Below, in pieces: positions 38,569 to 47,839 of a stretch of 64,000 nt of DNA (the stretch's first letter is position 1; each line of letters starts with the position of its first letter). The DNA is from Spartobacteria bacterium (GTDB lineage: Bacteria > Verrucomicrobiota > Verrucomicrobiia > Chthoniobacterales > UBA10450). The notes under the pieces are model-generated. The model saw nothing but the letters and a program-made list of their open reading frames with translations, was not told the origin of the DNA and made no database searches. Both the position numbers and the translations under genes were made by a program. The stretch spans positions 1 through 64,000 of the forward strand of contig PLCN01000009.1 of the NCBI GenBank assembly GCA_003134785.1, given 5' to 3'.

Positions 38569-39809
38569 GCAGAGCGTGCCTCCATCTCGTTTCCGCCTTG
38601 CTGCTGAGTTTCGCGATCACGACGGGCGCGCAGGAATCACCCACGCCGCCCGCGAAACCTTCTCCAACCGAGCGAAGCGTGCGCATCAGCTTTCTGCCGC
38701 CGCCCCTCGACGGAACGATCAGCCTCGGGATTTACGATGCGAAAGGGAAACTCGTCCGTGTCCTGCACCGTGAGGCCGACATAAATGAATTCGACATCGG
38801 GACTGACGCGCTCTCGACCACATGGGATGGGAAAGATGACGCCGGCGAAAATGTTCCGGCCGGAAAATACAGCGCGCACGGGTTCGTGGTCGGCGATCTT
38901 GGAATCGAAGGCGTGGGATTTTTCTTCAACGACTGGATCACCGCCGATGATTCTCCGCGCATTTCCAAAATCCGGTCCGTGGGAATGCGAGATTCCGATT
39001 TGCTGTTGGGCGTGGAATTGATAAACCGCGACACCGGTCACGCGCTCTACGATCTGGCTCACAAAACGATAAAACTGAGTGACAGCGACGCGTTGGAATC
39101 CCCTCCATTCCGCACTCCTGCTGAACTTGTCGCGGGTAACGTCGATCCAGTGACGACAGTTCCCGGTCGAAACGGCACGCGCTGGATAATTGATCGCACG
39201 GCCAAGGGCGCGGCTACCACTGAGCTGAAGCAATTTTCTGCCTCGGGCGAATTTCTCCGACGGCTGACGGTTCCCACGAATGAGCCGCAACCGATGGCCG
39301 TGGCCGCGTCGATGACCGAGGACAAGATCTACTTGCTCGAAGAAAACAGTGCGGCCCAACGCGTGCGCGGCCTCAGCCTTCTCGCGACAAAAGCCGAAGC
39401 CGGCCAGCCATCCGTTTCAGATTGGAAAGTGGATTTCGAGAAATCGATTGTCGCCCACAAAGATTTCTCACTGGTGGACGGGAAGCCGGTGGCGTCGCCG
39501 CCTGCGAGCGCGAACGCGCCCGAGAAAGTGAAGATCAAGTTGCAGCCTAATCCGCTGGTCAATGACGAGAGGGTGACCGTGGAACTCGCGATCGGCTTCG
39601 ATGAAGACGGAAGCTTTTTGAAAGCGAGCGATGGGCTGCCGCTTTGCAGCGTGAGCGAAACGCCGGGACTGGTCCGCGGTCTCCTGGCTGCGCATGGCTC
39701 GAACGCACTCGATGTTTTTCAGGATGACGGCGCGGTGGTCGAACAATTCCGAGTGACCGGCGTGGATCAAATGATGACCTTTGATTGCGGCGGTTTTGAA
39801 TTGAAATGA
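38562..39809 (+). CDS. Exported protein with FlgD-type Ig-like domain
   Basis: 415 residues from ATG 38562, which overlaps the GH57 stop. A signal peptide covers ~1-23 (CLHLVSALLLSFAITTGAQ). A FlgD_ig-like domain at ~40-120 ends with TTWDGKDDAGENVPAGKYSAHGFV. The remaining ~290 residues look like a repetitive beta domain, perhaps a partial propeller (GRNGTRWIIDRTAKGAATTELKQFSASGEFLRRL), but I do not recognise a family. Coupling to the branching enzyme suggests shared expression. A surface or periplasmic location is expected. Confidence 0.75.
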   Translation: MLSRACLHLVSALLLSFAITTGAQESPTPPAKPSPTERSVRISFLPPPLDGTISLGIYDAKGKLVRVLHREADINEFDIGTDALSTTWDGKDDAGENVPAGKYSAHGFVVGDLGIEGVGFFFNDWITADDSPRISKIRSVGMRDSDLLLGVELINRDTGHALYDLAHKTIKLSDSDALESPPFRTPAELVAGNVDPVTTVPGRNGTRWIIDRTAKGAATTELKQFSASGEFLRRLTVPTNEPQPMAVAASMTEDKIYLLEENSAAQRVRGLSLLATKAEAGQPSVSDWKVDFEKSIVAHKDFSLVDGKPVASPPASANAPEKVKIKLQPNPLVNDERVTVELAIGFDEDGSFLKASDGLPLCSVSETPGLVRGLLAAHGSNALDVFQDDGAVVEQFRVTGVDQMMTFDCGGFELK

Positions 39810-39835
39810 AACGCCCTCTTCGTTGAGATTTGCCG

Positions 39836-40393
39836 ATGCCGCGCGACATCGTTTACTTCGACCTTGAGACTCAACGCACGGCGAACGACGCCGGCGGCTG
39901 GATGCGTAAAGGCGACATGCGCATGTCGGTCGGCGTGATCTTCAGCACCGCCGCCGGCCGCTACGAAGTCTTCAGCGAAGCGCAGGTGAACCGGCTGATC
40001 GAGCGATTGCGCCGCGCGGATCTCGTCATCGGTTTCAATGTATTGAATTTCGATTATCAGGTTTTGATGGGCTACACCATTCTCGATCTCATCGCGGAAT
40101 TGCAGACGGCCGATTTGATGGTCGACATGGAGAAGAAGTTGGGCCACCGGCTTGGGCTCGACGCGATTGCGCACGCGACGCTCGGCATTCAGAAAACCGC
40201 GGCCGGGCTCGACGCGATCAAATGGTGGCGCGAGGGGCGCCTGATGGAAATCGCGGAATACTGCTGCTTCGATGTGAAAGTGACGCGGCTCGTGCATGAG
40301 CACGGTTGCCGGCACAAGGAGCTATTCTTTCACGATCGCTTCGCGCAGCGGCAGCGCGTCGAGATCGACTGGGCGCACCTGGATTCGCAGTAA
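39836..40393 (+). CDS. RNase H-fold 3'-5' exonuclease-like protein
   Basis: 185 residues from ATG 39836. DEDD-type blocks: VYFDLETQ (ExoI, Asp-x-Glu), DLVIGFNVLNFDYQVL (ExoII Asp), and EYCCFDVKVTRLVHEHG (ExoIII Asp, His nearby). It resembles the YprB/RNase_H_2 domain found alone or beside helicases. Whether it cuts DNA or RNA cannot be told. It follows the exported protein by 26 bases in the same direction. Confidence 0.78.
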   Translation: MPRDIVYFDLETQRTANDAGGWMRKGDMRMSVGVIFSTAAGRYEVFSEAQVNRLIERLRRADLVIGFNVLNFDYQVLMGYTILDLIAELQTADLMVDMEKKLGHRLGLDAIAHATLGIQKTAAGLDAIKWWREGRLMEIAEYCCFDVKVTRLVHEHGCRHKELFFHDRFAQRQRVEIDWAHLDSQ

Positions 40394-40403
40394 CGGCGCC
40401 CTA

Positions 40404-40457
40404 GTAGCGCCGGTCGGGGGGACTGGATGCGATCCGGCGGTCATAGACCGCCGCTAC
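40404..40457. repeat. Inverted repeat between convergent genes
   Basis: GTAGCGCCGGTC (40404-40415) and GACCGCCGCTAC (40446-40457) pair with one mismatch around a GC-rich loop. It occupies the 71-base gap between two convergent genes and may end both transcripts, but no T-tract follows. Confidence 0.65.
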
Positions 40458-40464
40458 AGTTGGC

Positions 40465-43272
40465 TCACTGCAGTATTTGATAGACCTCGACGAGCGCGAC
40501 ACCGGTCGAATTTCCGCTGCCGCGGACGACAGCGGTATAAGTACCCGGCGGAAGGGACTGCAAGATGGCCGGCTCTCGATCATCGCTCGGCGCGATGCCG
40601 GTCGCGATGATGTCCGCCTCCTGATTTGAGCGCCAACTATCGTTGGTGGCGAGAGTCGTGCCGGAAGAGTTATGCAATTCCAGAAATGGATCCTGCAAGG
40701 CGTTAGGCACGCCCGCTGCCGTCAATCCCGGACCGATCGACCGAACCAAAACGCGCTGGGAGGTCGAGCCGCCGAGAATAAAACCCGCGATCATCACGTT
40801 GTCCGCCGTCTCGACAAAACCGCGCGTGGAAATGTTAGCGGGATTTGCCGGAGCGTTCTGGTCGAGATCGTAAAGTTCCACCAAACCAACCCCCGTCGCT
40901 CCACCGACTCCGCTCAAGATCGCCGTGTAATTCCCCGGCTGGAGAGTCGCAACAATAGCCGACTCCTTCGGGTCGCTCGGCGGTATCGTGCTGTCGATGA
41001 TCTGCTGTTTCTGAGCGCTGTCCATCCAATCGTCATTCGTGGCTAATGCAGCACCGGTGCTGCTATCGAATAACGTGAGCGTCGGATCGCTCAACCGTCC
41101 CGGGACCGGCTGGCCGCCACTTGCGAGCGACGGTCCAATCCCACGCAGCATCACCTTTTTGGGAGTGCTGCCCGTCAGAATAAATCCGCCGATGAGGACG
41201 TTGTCGCCAACCTGCACTCGCAACCGGGTCGAAAGATTCACGAGCGCGGGCGCGGCCGGCGCCGCAATCAGTTTCAATACTTGCCCACCGCTACCCGAAG
41301 GACCGATGTTCGCGTCCGCGAGGACATATATTTCACCGTCCGCGCCCTGCCCAAATCCTTTGATGAATAATCCGAGCGGCCGCTCAACGTTGCCAATCCG
41401 CAGCTCCCGGATGATCCCCGCGCTCGGGCCATCGAGATAAAACAACCGGCCGGTCGGCGCGCCGCCTGCGCCTTCCTGCGCGATGGTGGAGAGATCGCCG
41501 AAGACGTATTTGCCGGCGAGCGAGGGGACTGCGCTGCCGTGGTAAACAAAGCCGCCCAGCACCGCTTGGCCGTCAGCATGGCTGTATTCAGCGATCGGAT
41601 TGATAAGCGAAGGATCGGGGTAGAAGTCGGGCGAGACCGTCCCGTCAGCCGGATTGAAGAGAAAGGTCCCTTCCTTCTTGTTCCAACCATAATTCTTGCC
41701 CGCCTCGACGATGTCTACTTCTTCGATGTTGTTCTGGCCGACATCGCCCACGATGAATTTATCACTGGCGGCGTCGAAACTGAAACGGAAGGGATTGCGC
41801 AATCCATAAGCGTAAATTTCCGCTACTCTGTTCGCGGGTTGAAGGGTGGCGACGAAAGGATTGGAAACAGGCACGCGGTACTTGCCATTTGCACTGGCTG
41901 CGTCCGCGCTGCCAGAAGTAAGCGCTGGATCGAGGGGATCAATGCGCAAAATTTTCCCGAGCACGGTGGTGAGATCCTGACCATTTCCCGTAGCCGGGTT
42001 GTGGCCGGGGCCGACATCGTTCGCGGCCCCACCGTCGCCGCACGAGATGTAGAGATACTGATCGCTCGGTCGGAACGCGAGCTTGCCGCCATCGTGATTG
42101 AACTCGGGGTGATCGATCCGGATGATTTCGCGGCGCGTAGCCGGATCAACCAAATCCGGGTTGGCGTCCGAAACTTTCCATTCCGCCAGGACGCTCTGGT
42201 TATCGAAGGGCGATGCGTTCGGCACGGTAAAGTCGGCGGTGCCGGCGACCGGTTCGCTCGTGTAGGTGTAGAGCTTATGGAATCCGGGGCTGCTCGAATC
42301 GGTAAAGCCCGGATGGAAGGCGAGGCCAAGTAATCCCCGTTCGTCGTAGTTCGGCATGATCGTGACGAGACGGCTCGAAACATCGAGAAACGGCGTCGCC
42401 GAAAGCTGACCATTCTTCACGATCAAGATCTGGCCGGTCTGCATCACGATGAAAAGCCGGTCGGTCCCATTGTTCGCCGACATGAGATCGTTGGGCGCGC
42501 CACTTAAGCCTGTGGCGATCGGTTGTAACTCGACGCGAATCGGCCCCTTGCCGATGCGCGGAAGCAACGGTGTAGGTGATGGCGTCGGCGTTGGTGTCGA
42601 TGTCGGGCCTGCGAGTGAGGCGGAAGCTCCGGAATTGTTCGTGACCGTGGCGGCGCCGACGGTCACCGTGTAATCTGCCGCATTATTTGTGCTGGGAGCG
42701 GAGGCCGGGCCACTGAAGCGAAGCGCGGAAGTTGAAGTCGAAGGCAACGCCCCGGCGAACGGTGGGCCGAAGTTGCCGTCCGCGTCGTTGTCGAACGTGC
42801 CCATGTTTGGTCCGGTGTAGCTCGTGCCGCCCCAGCTCACCGACCAGAGAATACCGCCGTGTTCATAAGCCAGCCGGCCGGCAGCCAGATAGCTCGCAGG
42901 CATTGCGGTCATCGTAAAATCGGATGCGATCGGCGAAGTCTCATGACTCGCGAAACTCGCGGTCGTAATCAAAATCCGAGTGCCGGCCGCATCGTTGCTC
43001 ACATTGGAAGGGAATGTGAGGAGAGTGATTGGATTATTCCCCGAGGCGTCGAAGGCAACGAGCGTTCCAGTAGAAACAAAATTTTCCCCCGTGGCACGCA
43101 TCCGCAACTGCACAGCTTGCGCGGTGGTGTCGCCGTTGACGCCGCCGATTACCTGCTCGATTTGGTTCAGGTGAAACGAGGCGTGGAGCGGAACCGCGCA
43201 AGCGAATGAAACTAGCGCAGCAAGGATCCGCAGTCGACGCGTGCGCGCATTAGAAGACCGGCGTATTTTCAT
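40465..43272 (-). CDS. Secreted PQQ-type sugar dehydrogenase with duplicated C-terminal module
   Basis: 935 residues from ATG 43270-43272 (MKIRRSSNARTRRLRILAAL, signal peptide cut near LHA-SFH). Three parts are visible. Residues ~33-235 are an unnamed beta domain beginning SFHLNQIEQVIGGVNGD. A short Thr/Pro linker follows. Residues ~250-675 are a six-bladed glucose/sorbosone-dehydrogenase propeller (RGLLGLAFHPGF, EFNHDGGKLAFRP, YISCGDGGAANDVG, GKILRIDPLDP, YGLRNPFRFSF, GDVGQNNIEEVDI). Residues ~680-935 are the duplicated module also found at 2-1366 and 1911-12320. Propellers of this family oxidise aldoses with PQQ and calcium in the periplasm or outside the cell. The sugar is unknown, and PQQ synthesis genes are not nearby. 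Confidence 0.88.
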   Translation of the reverse strand: MKIRRSSNARTRRLRILAALVSFACAVPLHASFHLNQIEQVIGGVNGDTTAQAVQLRMRATGENFVSTGTLVAFDASGNNPITLLTFPSNVSNDAAGTRILITTASFASHETSPIASDFTMTAMPASYLAAGRLAYEHGGILWSVSWGGTSYTGPNMGTFDNDADGNFGPPFAGALPSTSTSALRFSGPASAPSTNNAADYTVTVGAATVTNNSGASASLAGPTSTPTPTPSPTPLLPRIGKGPIRVELQPIATGLSGAPNDLMSANNGTDRLFIVMQTGQILIVKNGQLSATPFLDVSSRLVTIMPNYDERGLLGLAFHPGFTDSSSPGFHKLYTYTSEPVAGTADFTVPNASPFDNQSVLAEWKVSDANPDLVDPATRREIIRIDHPEFNHDGGKLAFRPSDQYLYISCGDGGAANDVGPGHNPATGNGQDLTTVLGKILRIDPLDPALTSGSADAASANGKYRVPVSNPFVATLQPANRVAEIYAYGLRNPFRFSFDAASDKFIVGDVGQNNIEEVDIVEAGKNYGWNKKEGTFLFNPADGTVSPDFYPDPSLINPIAEYSHADGQAVLGGFVYHGSAVPSLAGKYVFGDLSTIAQEGAGGAPTGRLFYLDGPSAGIIRELRIGNVERPLGLFIKGFGQGADGEIYVLADANIGPSGSGGQVLKLIAAPAAPALVNLSTRLRVQVGDNVLIGGFILTGSTPKKVMLRGIGPSLASGGQPVPGRLSDPTLTLFDSSTGAALATNDDWMDSAQKQQIIDSTIPPSDPKESAIVATLQPGNYTAILSGVGGATGVGLVELYDLDQNAPANPANISTRGFVETADNVMIAGFILGGSTSQRVLVRSIGPGLTAAGVPNALQDPFLELHNSSGTTLATNDSWRSNQEADIIATGIAPSDDREPAILQSLPPGTYTAVVRGSGNSTGVALVEVYQILQ

Positions 43273-43543
43273 AGCGTAAACCTCAATGAATCTGCATACA
43301 TCTCGGCGCGCTTGGGGGCGAGCCCGAACCCACGAGTTGATGTTACAAATCGCCAATTAGGTGGCGAGATATGAAAGGTAACGGAGTTGTTACTTTCTCT
43401 GCCGTCGGGTTTAGTCAACCGGTCTGGAGATCGCTCCGCCGCGTTAACAAAATCGCTGGGCCTGGGCGCCTCGGGTTTGCCGCGCGAAACCTCTTGAAAC
43501 GCTTCCTAGTCACCCCGCGCAATCTTTGTTAGTTAAGCCCGTC

Positions 43544-44863
43544 ATGTCATCCGAGCCGCAGCAAACTCTCGCCCGCAGCGCAAGCGTCAGCGGCACGTCG
43601 TTGCATACCGGCGAAAAGGTCACGCTGAAATTGCAGCCGGCGCCGGTCGACTTCGGCATCAAGTTCAAACGCAAGGATCTTCAGGACGAACCAACGATCG
43701 ACGCGAACATCGCAAATCTGAAGACGGTCGAGCGCGCGACCACGATCGGTGAAGGCTCGCTCCGCGTGCACACGGTCGAGCATATCCTCTCATCGCTCTC
43801 TGCGATGGGCGTCGATAACGCGATCATCGAGATGGACGCGAACGAACCGCCGATCGGCGATGGCAGCGCGCGGCCTTACGTCGAGCTGATCAAGAAGGCC
43901 GGCATTGTTCCGCAGGAAACGCCGCGGCGATTCTTCGATGTCCGCGAGCCGATTCACGTCGAGACGAAAAACGGCTCGCTGCTGGTATTATTGCCCGATC
44001 CGATATTTCGAATCTCCTGCACGCAGGTCGGGCCGGGCGGCCAGTTCACCCAATTCCTTTCGACGGAAATTACGCCGGCGATTTACGAGCGCGAGATCGC
44101 ACCCGCCCGAACGTTTGTTTTTTACGAAGACGTTCAGGCTTTGATGGAAAAAAATTTAATCAAAGGCGGGAGCTTGGAGAACGCGATCGTCGTGCGGGGT
44201 GAAGCGGTCCTGAGCAAGGAGCCGTTGCGGTTTCCCGACGAATTCGTGCGCCACAAAATCATCGATATCATCGGCGACCTCGCGCTTTTCGGGCAGCGCA
44301 TTCGCGGCCACGTCGTGGCGGTCAAACCCGGCCACAGCGCCAACGCAGAATTGGCGCGGGCACTCGCGCGCGAGGCAACGCGCACCACGCCGCTTCTGCA
44401 ACCGCACCCTTTCCCCGCGGGCGAGGGCGGCCTCGACATTAACCAGGTGATGGAGCTGCTGCCGCATCGTTACCCATTCCTGATGGTGGACCGGATCCTC
44501 ACGTTCGAGGGAGAAACGAAATGCATTGGCGTGAAATCGGTCACCATCAACGAGCCTTTTTTTGCCGGCCATTTTCCCGGGCATCCAGTCATGCCCGGGG
44601 TGTTGCAAGTGGAAGCGATGGCCCAGGTCGCGAGCATCCTGATGTTGAAACTGACGAAGAGCGGCAGCGGACGGCTCGGTTATTTTGTGAGTGCCGACGA
44701 AGTGAAATTCAGGAAGCCGGTCTTTCCTGGCGACACGCTCTTCATTTCCGCAGAGTTGACCAAGACCCGCGGAAAGCAGCTCGCGAGATTGAAGTGCAGT
44801 TGCGCGGTCAACAACGCCGTCGTCTCGGAATGCGAGTTGATGTTGAGGCTCATGGATCAATGA
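43544..44863 (+). CDS. lpxC/fabZ: Fused LpxC deacetylase / FabZ dehydratase
   Basis: 439 residues from ATG 43544. The LpxC part (~1-290) has [37 protein letters not shown] with a zinc His, [15 protein letters not shown], and [15 protein letters not shown] with the second His and Asp zinc ligands. The FabZ part (~300-439) has [15 protein letters not shown] with the catalytic His, and [22 protein letters not shown] with the catalytic Glu. It commits UDP-acyl-GlcNAc to lipid A and dehydrates 3-hydroxyacyl-ACP. The fusion is known in Bacteroidetes and some other phyla. The end overlaps lpxA by 4 bases (ATGA). Confidence 0.95.
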   Translation: MSSEPQQTLARSASVSGTSLHTGEKVTLKLQPAPVDFGIKFKRKDLQDEPTIDANIANLKTVERATTIGEGSLRVHTVEHILSSLSAMGVDNAIIEMDANEPPIGDGSARPYVELIKKAGIVPQETPRRFFDVREPIHVETKNGSLLVLLPDPIFRISCTQVGPGGQFTQFLSTEITPAIYEREIAPARTFVFYEDVQALMEKNLIKGGSLENAIVVRGEAVLSKEPLRFPDEFVRHKIIDIIGDLALFGQRIRGHVVAVKPGHSANAELARALAREATRTTPLLQPHPFPAGEGGLDINQVMELLPHRYPFLMVDRILTFEGETKCIGVKSVTINEPFFAGHFPGHPVMPGVLQVEAMAQVASILMLKLTKSGSGRLGYFVSADEVKFRKPVFPGDTLFISAELTKTRGKQLARLKCSCAVNNAVVSECELMLRLMDQ

Positions 44864-45639
44864 GCGAGGCACAGATTCACCCGACCGCAATCGTAGACCC
44901 GCAAGCGACGATCGGAGTCGGCACCAGCGTTGGACCCTATTGCGTCGTGGCGGCAGGCGTCGTGCTCGGCCGCGATTGCTGGCTGCAACATCACGTCACG
45001 CTCTGCGGCCCGATGATTGCCGGGGCACGGAATAAATTTTACGCCTACTGCTCGATCGGCCAGCAGACTCAGGATTTGAAGTATCAAAGCGAACCGACTT
45101 TCCTGGAGATCGGCGACGAAAATACGTTTCGCGAATTCGTTACCGTGAATCGCAGCACGACCAGCGCGGGCAAGACGCGCATTGGCAGTTGCGGAAATTT
45201 CCTCGCCTACAGCCACATCGGGCATGATTGCGACGTCGGTGACGCGGTCGTGTTTTCCAATAACGGAACGCTGGCCGGTCACGTCAAGATGGGCGACCAC
45301 GCGGTCATGGGCGGGCTGACCGCGGTCCATCAATTCTGCCGGATTGGGCGGTATGCGATCACGGGCGGCTGCTCGAAAATCGTGCAGGACATTCCGCCGT
45401 TCATGATCGCGGACGGGAATCCGGCGAAAGTGCGCGGCATTAATCTCGTCGGCTTGGAACGCAGCGGCTTTCCGGCGGAAAGCGTGAAGTGGATCAAAGA
45501 GGCGTTCCGCATCATTTACCGTTCGAAGTACAACACGCATCAGGCGATCGAAGCGATCCGGCAGGAACTGCCCTTGAGCCCCGAGATCACTCAGATCGTG
45601 GAGTTCATCGAACAGAGCGAGCGGGGTATCATTCGTTAG
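44860..45639 (+). CDS. lpxA: UDP-N-acetylglucosamine acyltransferase LpxA
   Basis: 259 residues from the ATG that overlaps the lpxC/fabZ stop. The frame is open further upstream, but only antiphase to fabZ. Left-handed beta-helix hexapeptides run from HPTAIVDPQATIGVGTSVGP to ~190. TFREFVTVNRST, YSHIGHDCDVGDAVVFSNN (the conserved His is the general base), and VMGGLTAVHQFCRIGRYAITGG are typical of LpxA. The C-terminal helices hold the acyl-carrier contact. It performs the first acylation in lipid A synthesis, confirming a lipopolysaccharide-type outer membrane. Confidence 0.96.
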   Translation: MSEAQIHPTAIVDPQATIGVGTSVGPYCVVAAGVVLGRDCWLQHHVTLCGPMIAGARNKFYAYCSIGQQTQDLKYQSEPTFLEIGDENTFREFVTVNRSTTSAGKTRIGSCGNFLAYSHIGHDCDVGDAVVFSNNGTLAGHVKMGDHAVMGGLTAVHQFCRIGRYAITGGCSKIVQDIPPFMIADGNPAKVRGINLVGLERSGFPAESVKWIKEAFRIIYRSKYNTHQAIEAIRQELPLSPEITQIVEFIEQSERGIIR

Positions 45640-45652
45640 GCCGAGACGCGTC

Positions 45653-45804
45653 GTCATCCCGAGCCGCGCAGACGGCGAGGGACCTCGCATCCGCTCAACC
45701 GCTTCCGCGATACATCGGGCGTGCACGTCAGTTATGTCCGGTTTTCTCCGGTGCCGCAATTTGCATGGGTGAGGTCCTTCGCCGTCTGCGCGGCTCAGGA
45801 TGAC
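45653..45804. repeat. Inverted repeat, GTCATCCCGAGCC family, copy 1
   Basis: A 34-base arm (45653-45686, starting GTCATCCCGAGCC) faces its reverse complement at 45771-45804 with two mismatches over an 84-base interior. The same 34-base arm occurs at 52980-53158 with a different interior. It lies between lpxA and the decayed TIGR03790-like gene. Confidence 0.88.
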
Positions 45805-45820
45805 AGGCATGTGTGCGCGC

Positions 45821-46902
45821 TTATTCACTACGGTCGCGCGCATTGCCCGGAGTAACCGCGGAGGTTGCCGCGCGCGCATCTGCTTCGAGCTTCTTCAACA
45901 ATGGTGCCGCCGGGGCATCAGCGGAGGTCCGCAGAACACTTCGAATGAGTTCCACCACCCAGTTGGCATTTTCATTTCGCAGAGTGCTGGCGCTAAAGGA
46001 GTGGATGTGAACCGCCACGGCTCCCGGGACGAATCGGAATTCCAGCTGGGTAAACGGACCGGCCACGGCGTCCGCGTACCATCCAAAATAAAGCGCGCAA
46101 TCTGACATCGGATATCCATCCGGAAAAGTCGCGGGCTGGTCATCGTAGATCACCGGAACCCCCGCGCGGTGGAGCTGATCCGCGATTTCGGCGAGCCATT
46201 GATCGCCAACAACAAAGCCCCGGTGGTATTATGTGCGCCATCGACATAGGCGCGGCCCCAGAGGCCGATTTTTTCTGTCTCGATTGCGCCGATGATCATC
46301 CGCCGAACCGTCGCCGCTGTTGGCGCGTCGAGACGGCAAACGAGCATCAGGGGTGCGTCCTTAAATTCAGTGATCGCGAGATAGCTTTTGAAATACGGAT
46401 TAATGAGTGCGCCGGAAATTTTTGGGGTGAAGAACGCAAGGGTGGAAAGCTCAGAATCCACCGACGCTTCGTTGCGATTCGCGACCGGGCCGGGACCCGG
46501 TTGATCTCCCGGGTAATCGGCCGCGGCTCGAATCTTTAGCGGCATTCCCTTGATCAACGCCACAAACCGAATTGAATTGGCCACGACTGGGCTCTGGTCG
46601 TTAGGCAAGTCGCGCAGCCTCCACTATTTTCGCTCCTTGAAAACATCACGAAGCGGCTGCGCGATCGTGGTGTCGTATTCTTCGCGGCTAATTTCTTCCT
46701 CTTTGGAGCAGCTCAGTGCCACCAGATGATCAGGCGCGATGCCCCGTTTCTAGGTGTAAAACTTAGCCAGCTCAACCGATTCCGGAAGCGCCCCGTTATA
46801 GACGACAATCGTCGCGGGGAGCAGCGTCTCCGCCGAAAGCAGGTTGCTGCCGGCCAGAACAAACCAAACGATCGCCGCGATTCCCAGAGGACGGTGCGCC
46901 AG
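45821..46902 (-). pseudogene. Decayed TIGR03790-like secreted protein gene
   Basis: Reading leftward from ~46902, a signal-like stretch LGIAAIVWFVLAGSNLL leads into TIVVYNGALPESVELAKFY. An in-frame TAG (46750-46752) falls where CAG is expected before KRGIAPDHLV. A second TAG (46624-46626) precedes WRLRDLPNDQ. The sequence SIRFVALIKGMPLKI, SVDSELSTLAFF and RLDAPTAATVRRMI continues to ~46225, where a frameshift occurs. The next frame carries GDQWLAEIADQLHRAGVPVI, YDDQPATFPDGYP, ALYFGWYA and FSASTLR before ending abnormally at 45821. The family name is from memory. With two stops, a frameshift and no start, it cannot make the full protein. Confidence 0.82.
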
Positions 46903-46940
46903 CCTTGGGGCGCGCAGGCTGGCAGCGTCCGCTCCCCAAG
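46903..46940. repeat. Short inverted repeat of the GCAGGCTGCC family
   Basis: CTTGGGGCG...CAGGCTG faces CAGCGTCCGCTCCCCAAG. It is a compact version of the elements at 32372 and 49515. It abuts the first recognisable codons of the decayed gene at 45821-46902, exactly where its start codon should be. Confidence 0.65.
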
Positions 46941-46979
46941 CCGATCAACGGCTACCTCAACCCAATTTTGGGAGATCAT

Positions 46980-47798
46980 TCACAACGACAATTTCAAACC
47001 GTCGTAAGCGATCCCCACACCGGCCGGCAGTTCGGTTTCGCTCGATTGCGGCAGCTCGTGACAAATGTGGGTGAACAATGTCTGCGCCGGTTTCACTTTC
47101 GCCGACACTTCCAGCGCCTGACTCACGCTCAGATGGGTAGGATGCGGCCTACGCCGGAGTGCGTCGATGATCAGAACTCTTACCCCCCCGATCTCGCGCA
47201 TGATTTCGTCCGGCACTGCGCTGCAATCGCTCAAATAAGCGACTAGTTTTTCGCCTTCGCGTGAAAACAGGTATCCGTTCACCATCGATTTCCCGTGCGG
47301 AACCGGCAACGGCGTTAGCGTAGTTTTTCCCAGCTGAAACGGACCGTCGACGATGTGAGGCACAGGCACCAGGTATCCGGGCGAGCGATTGAGCCCGTTG
47401 AAAGCGAATTCATAAACGCGCGCCAGATCACGCATCGTTTCCGGGGAGGCGTAGACCGGGATCGATCCCAAGTCGTACGAATAGCGCCGGAGATCGTCGA
47501 ACCCCATGATGTGGTCGGTGTGAGAGTGAGTGAAGACCACCGCATCGAGGCGCCGGATATTTTCGCGCAAAGCCTGCGTGCGAAAATCCGTTCCGGTATC
47601 GACCACCCAGGCGCACTCTGGCGTTTCGACGTAGATCGAGGAACGCAGCCGCTGATCGCGCGGATCGGCGGAATGGCAGACCTCGCAATCACAACCGATC
47701 GTCGGCACGCCCTGCGAAGTGCCAGTGCCGAGGAAGGTGAGGGAAAGTTGAGAGTTGCTAGTTGAGAGTTGAGAGTTTGAAACTTGCAAGCGCGGCAC
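46980..47798 (-). CDS. MBL-fold metallo-hydrolase (PhnP-like)
   Basis: 272 residues as read from a GTG at 47796-47798. The true domain begins at LTFLGTGTSQGVPTIGCDC, about residue 20. Everything before it (QVSNSQLSTSNSQLS) is encoded by the left arm of the inverted repeat at 47745-47835, and no ATG lies between. Metal ligands: FTHSHTDHIMGFDDLRRY (HxHxDH), YLSDCSAVPDE, and a late FTHICHELP. The C-C pair in GCDCEVCHSADP resembles the extra zinc site of PhnP. PhnP-type enzymes cleave cyclic phosphodiesters; the substrate here is unknown. It is divergent from recN. Confidence 0.85.
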   Translation of the reverse strand: MPRLQVSNSQLSTSNSQLSLTFLGTGTSQGVPTIGCDCEVCHSADPRDQRLRSSIYVETPECAWVVDTGTDFRTQALRENIRRLDAVVFTHSHTDHIMGFDDLRRYSYDLGSIPVYASPETMRDLARVYEFAFNGLNRSPGYLVPVPHIVDGPFQLGKTTLTPLPVPHGKSMVNGYLFSREGEKLVAYLSDCSAVPDEIMREIGGVRVLIIDALRRRPHPTHLSVSQALEVSAKVKPAQTLFTHICHELPQSSETELPAGVGIAYDGLKLSL

Positions 47799-47835
47799 CT
47801 TCCGCTCTCAACTCTTAACCCTCAACTCTCAACTT
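47745..47835. repeat. Inverted repeat, CTCTCAA family, overlapping a coding start
   Basis: Arms 47745-47777 and 47804-47835 consist of heptamer-like CTCTCAA / TTGAGAG units and pair with ~80% identity over ~32 bases. The left arm is read through as the N-terminus of the MBL hydrolase. The right arm ends 4 bases before the recN GTG start. Confidence 0.82.
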
Positions 47836-47839
47836 CCCC

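Noticed and set aside
44521-44859. Upstream extension of LpxA by ~113 codons
   Set aside because: It is an out-of-phase reading of the fabZ part, and the ATG overlapping the lpxC/fabZ stop gives the standard LpxA length.
45489-45803. Small open frame at the 3' end of lpxA
   Set aside because: It reads lpxA out of frame and then the inverted repeat; no family features.
46624-46752. In-frame TAG codons read as amber recoding or an expanded code
   Set aside because: Other genes here (for example those ending at 1366, 12320 and 26871) use TAG as a normal stop, and the same gene also has a frameshift and no start.
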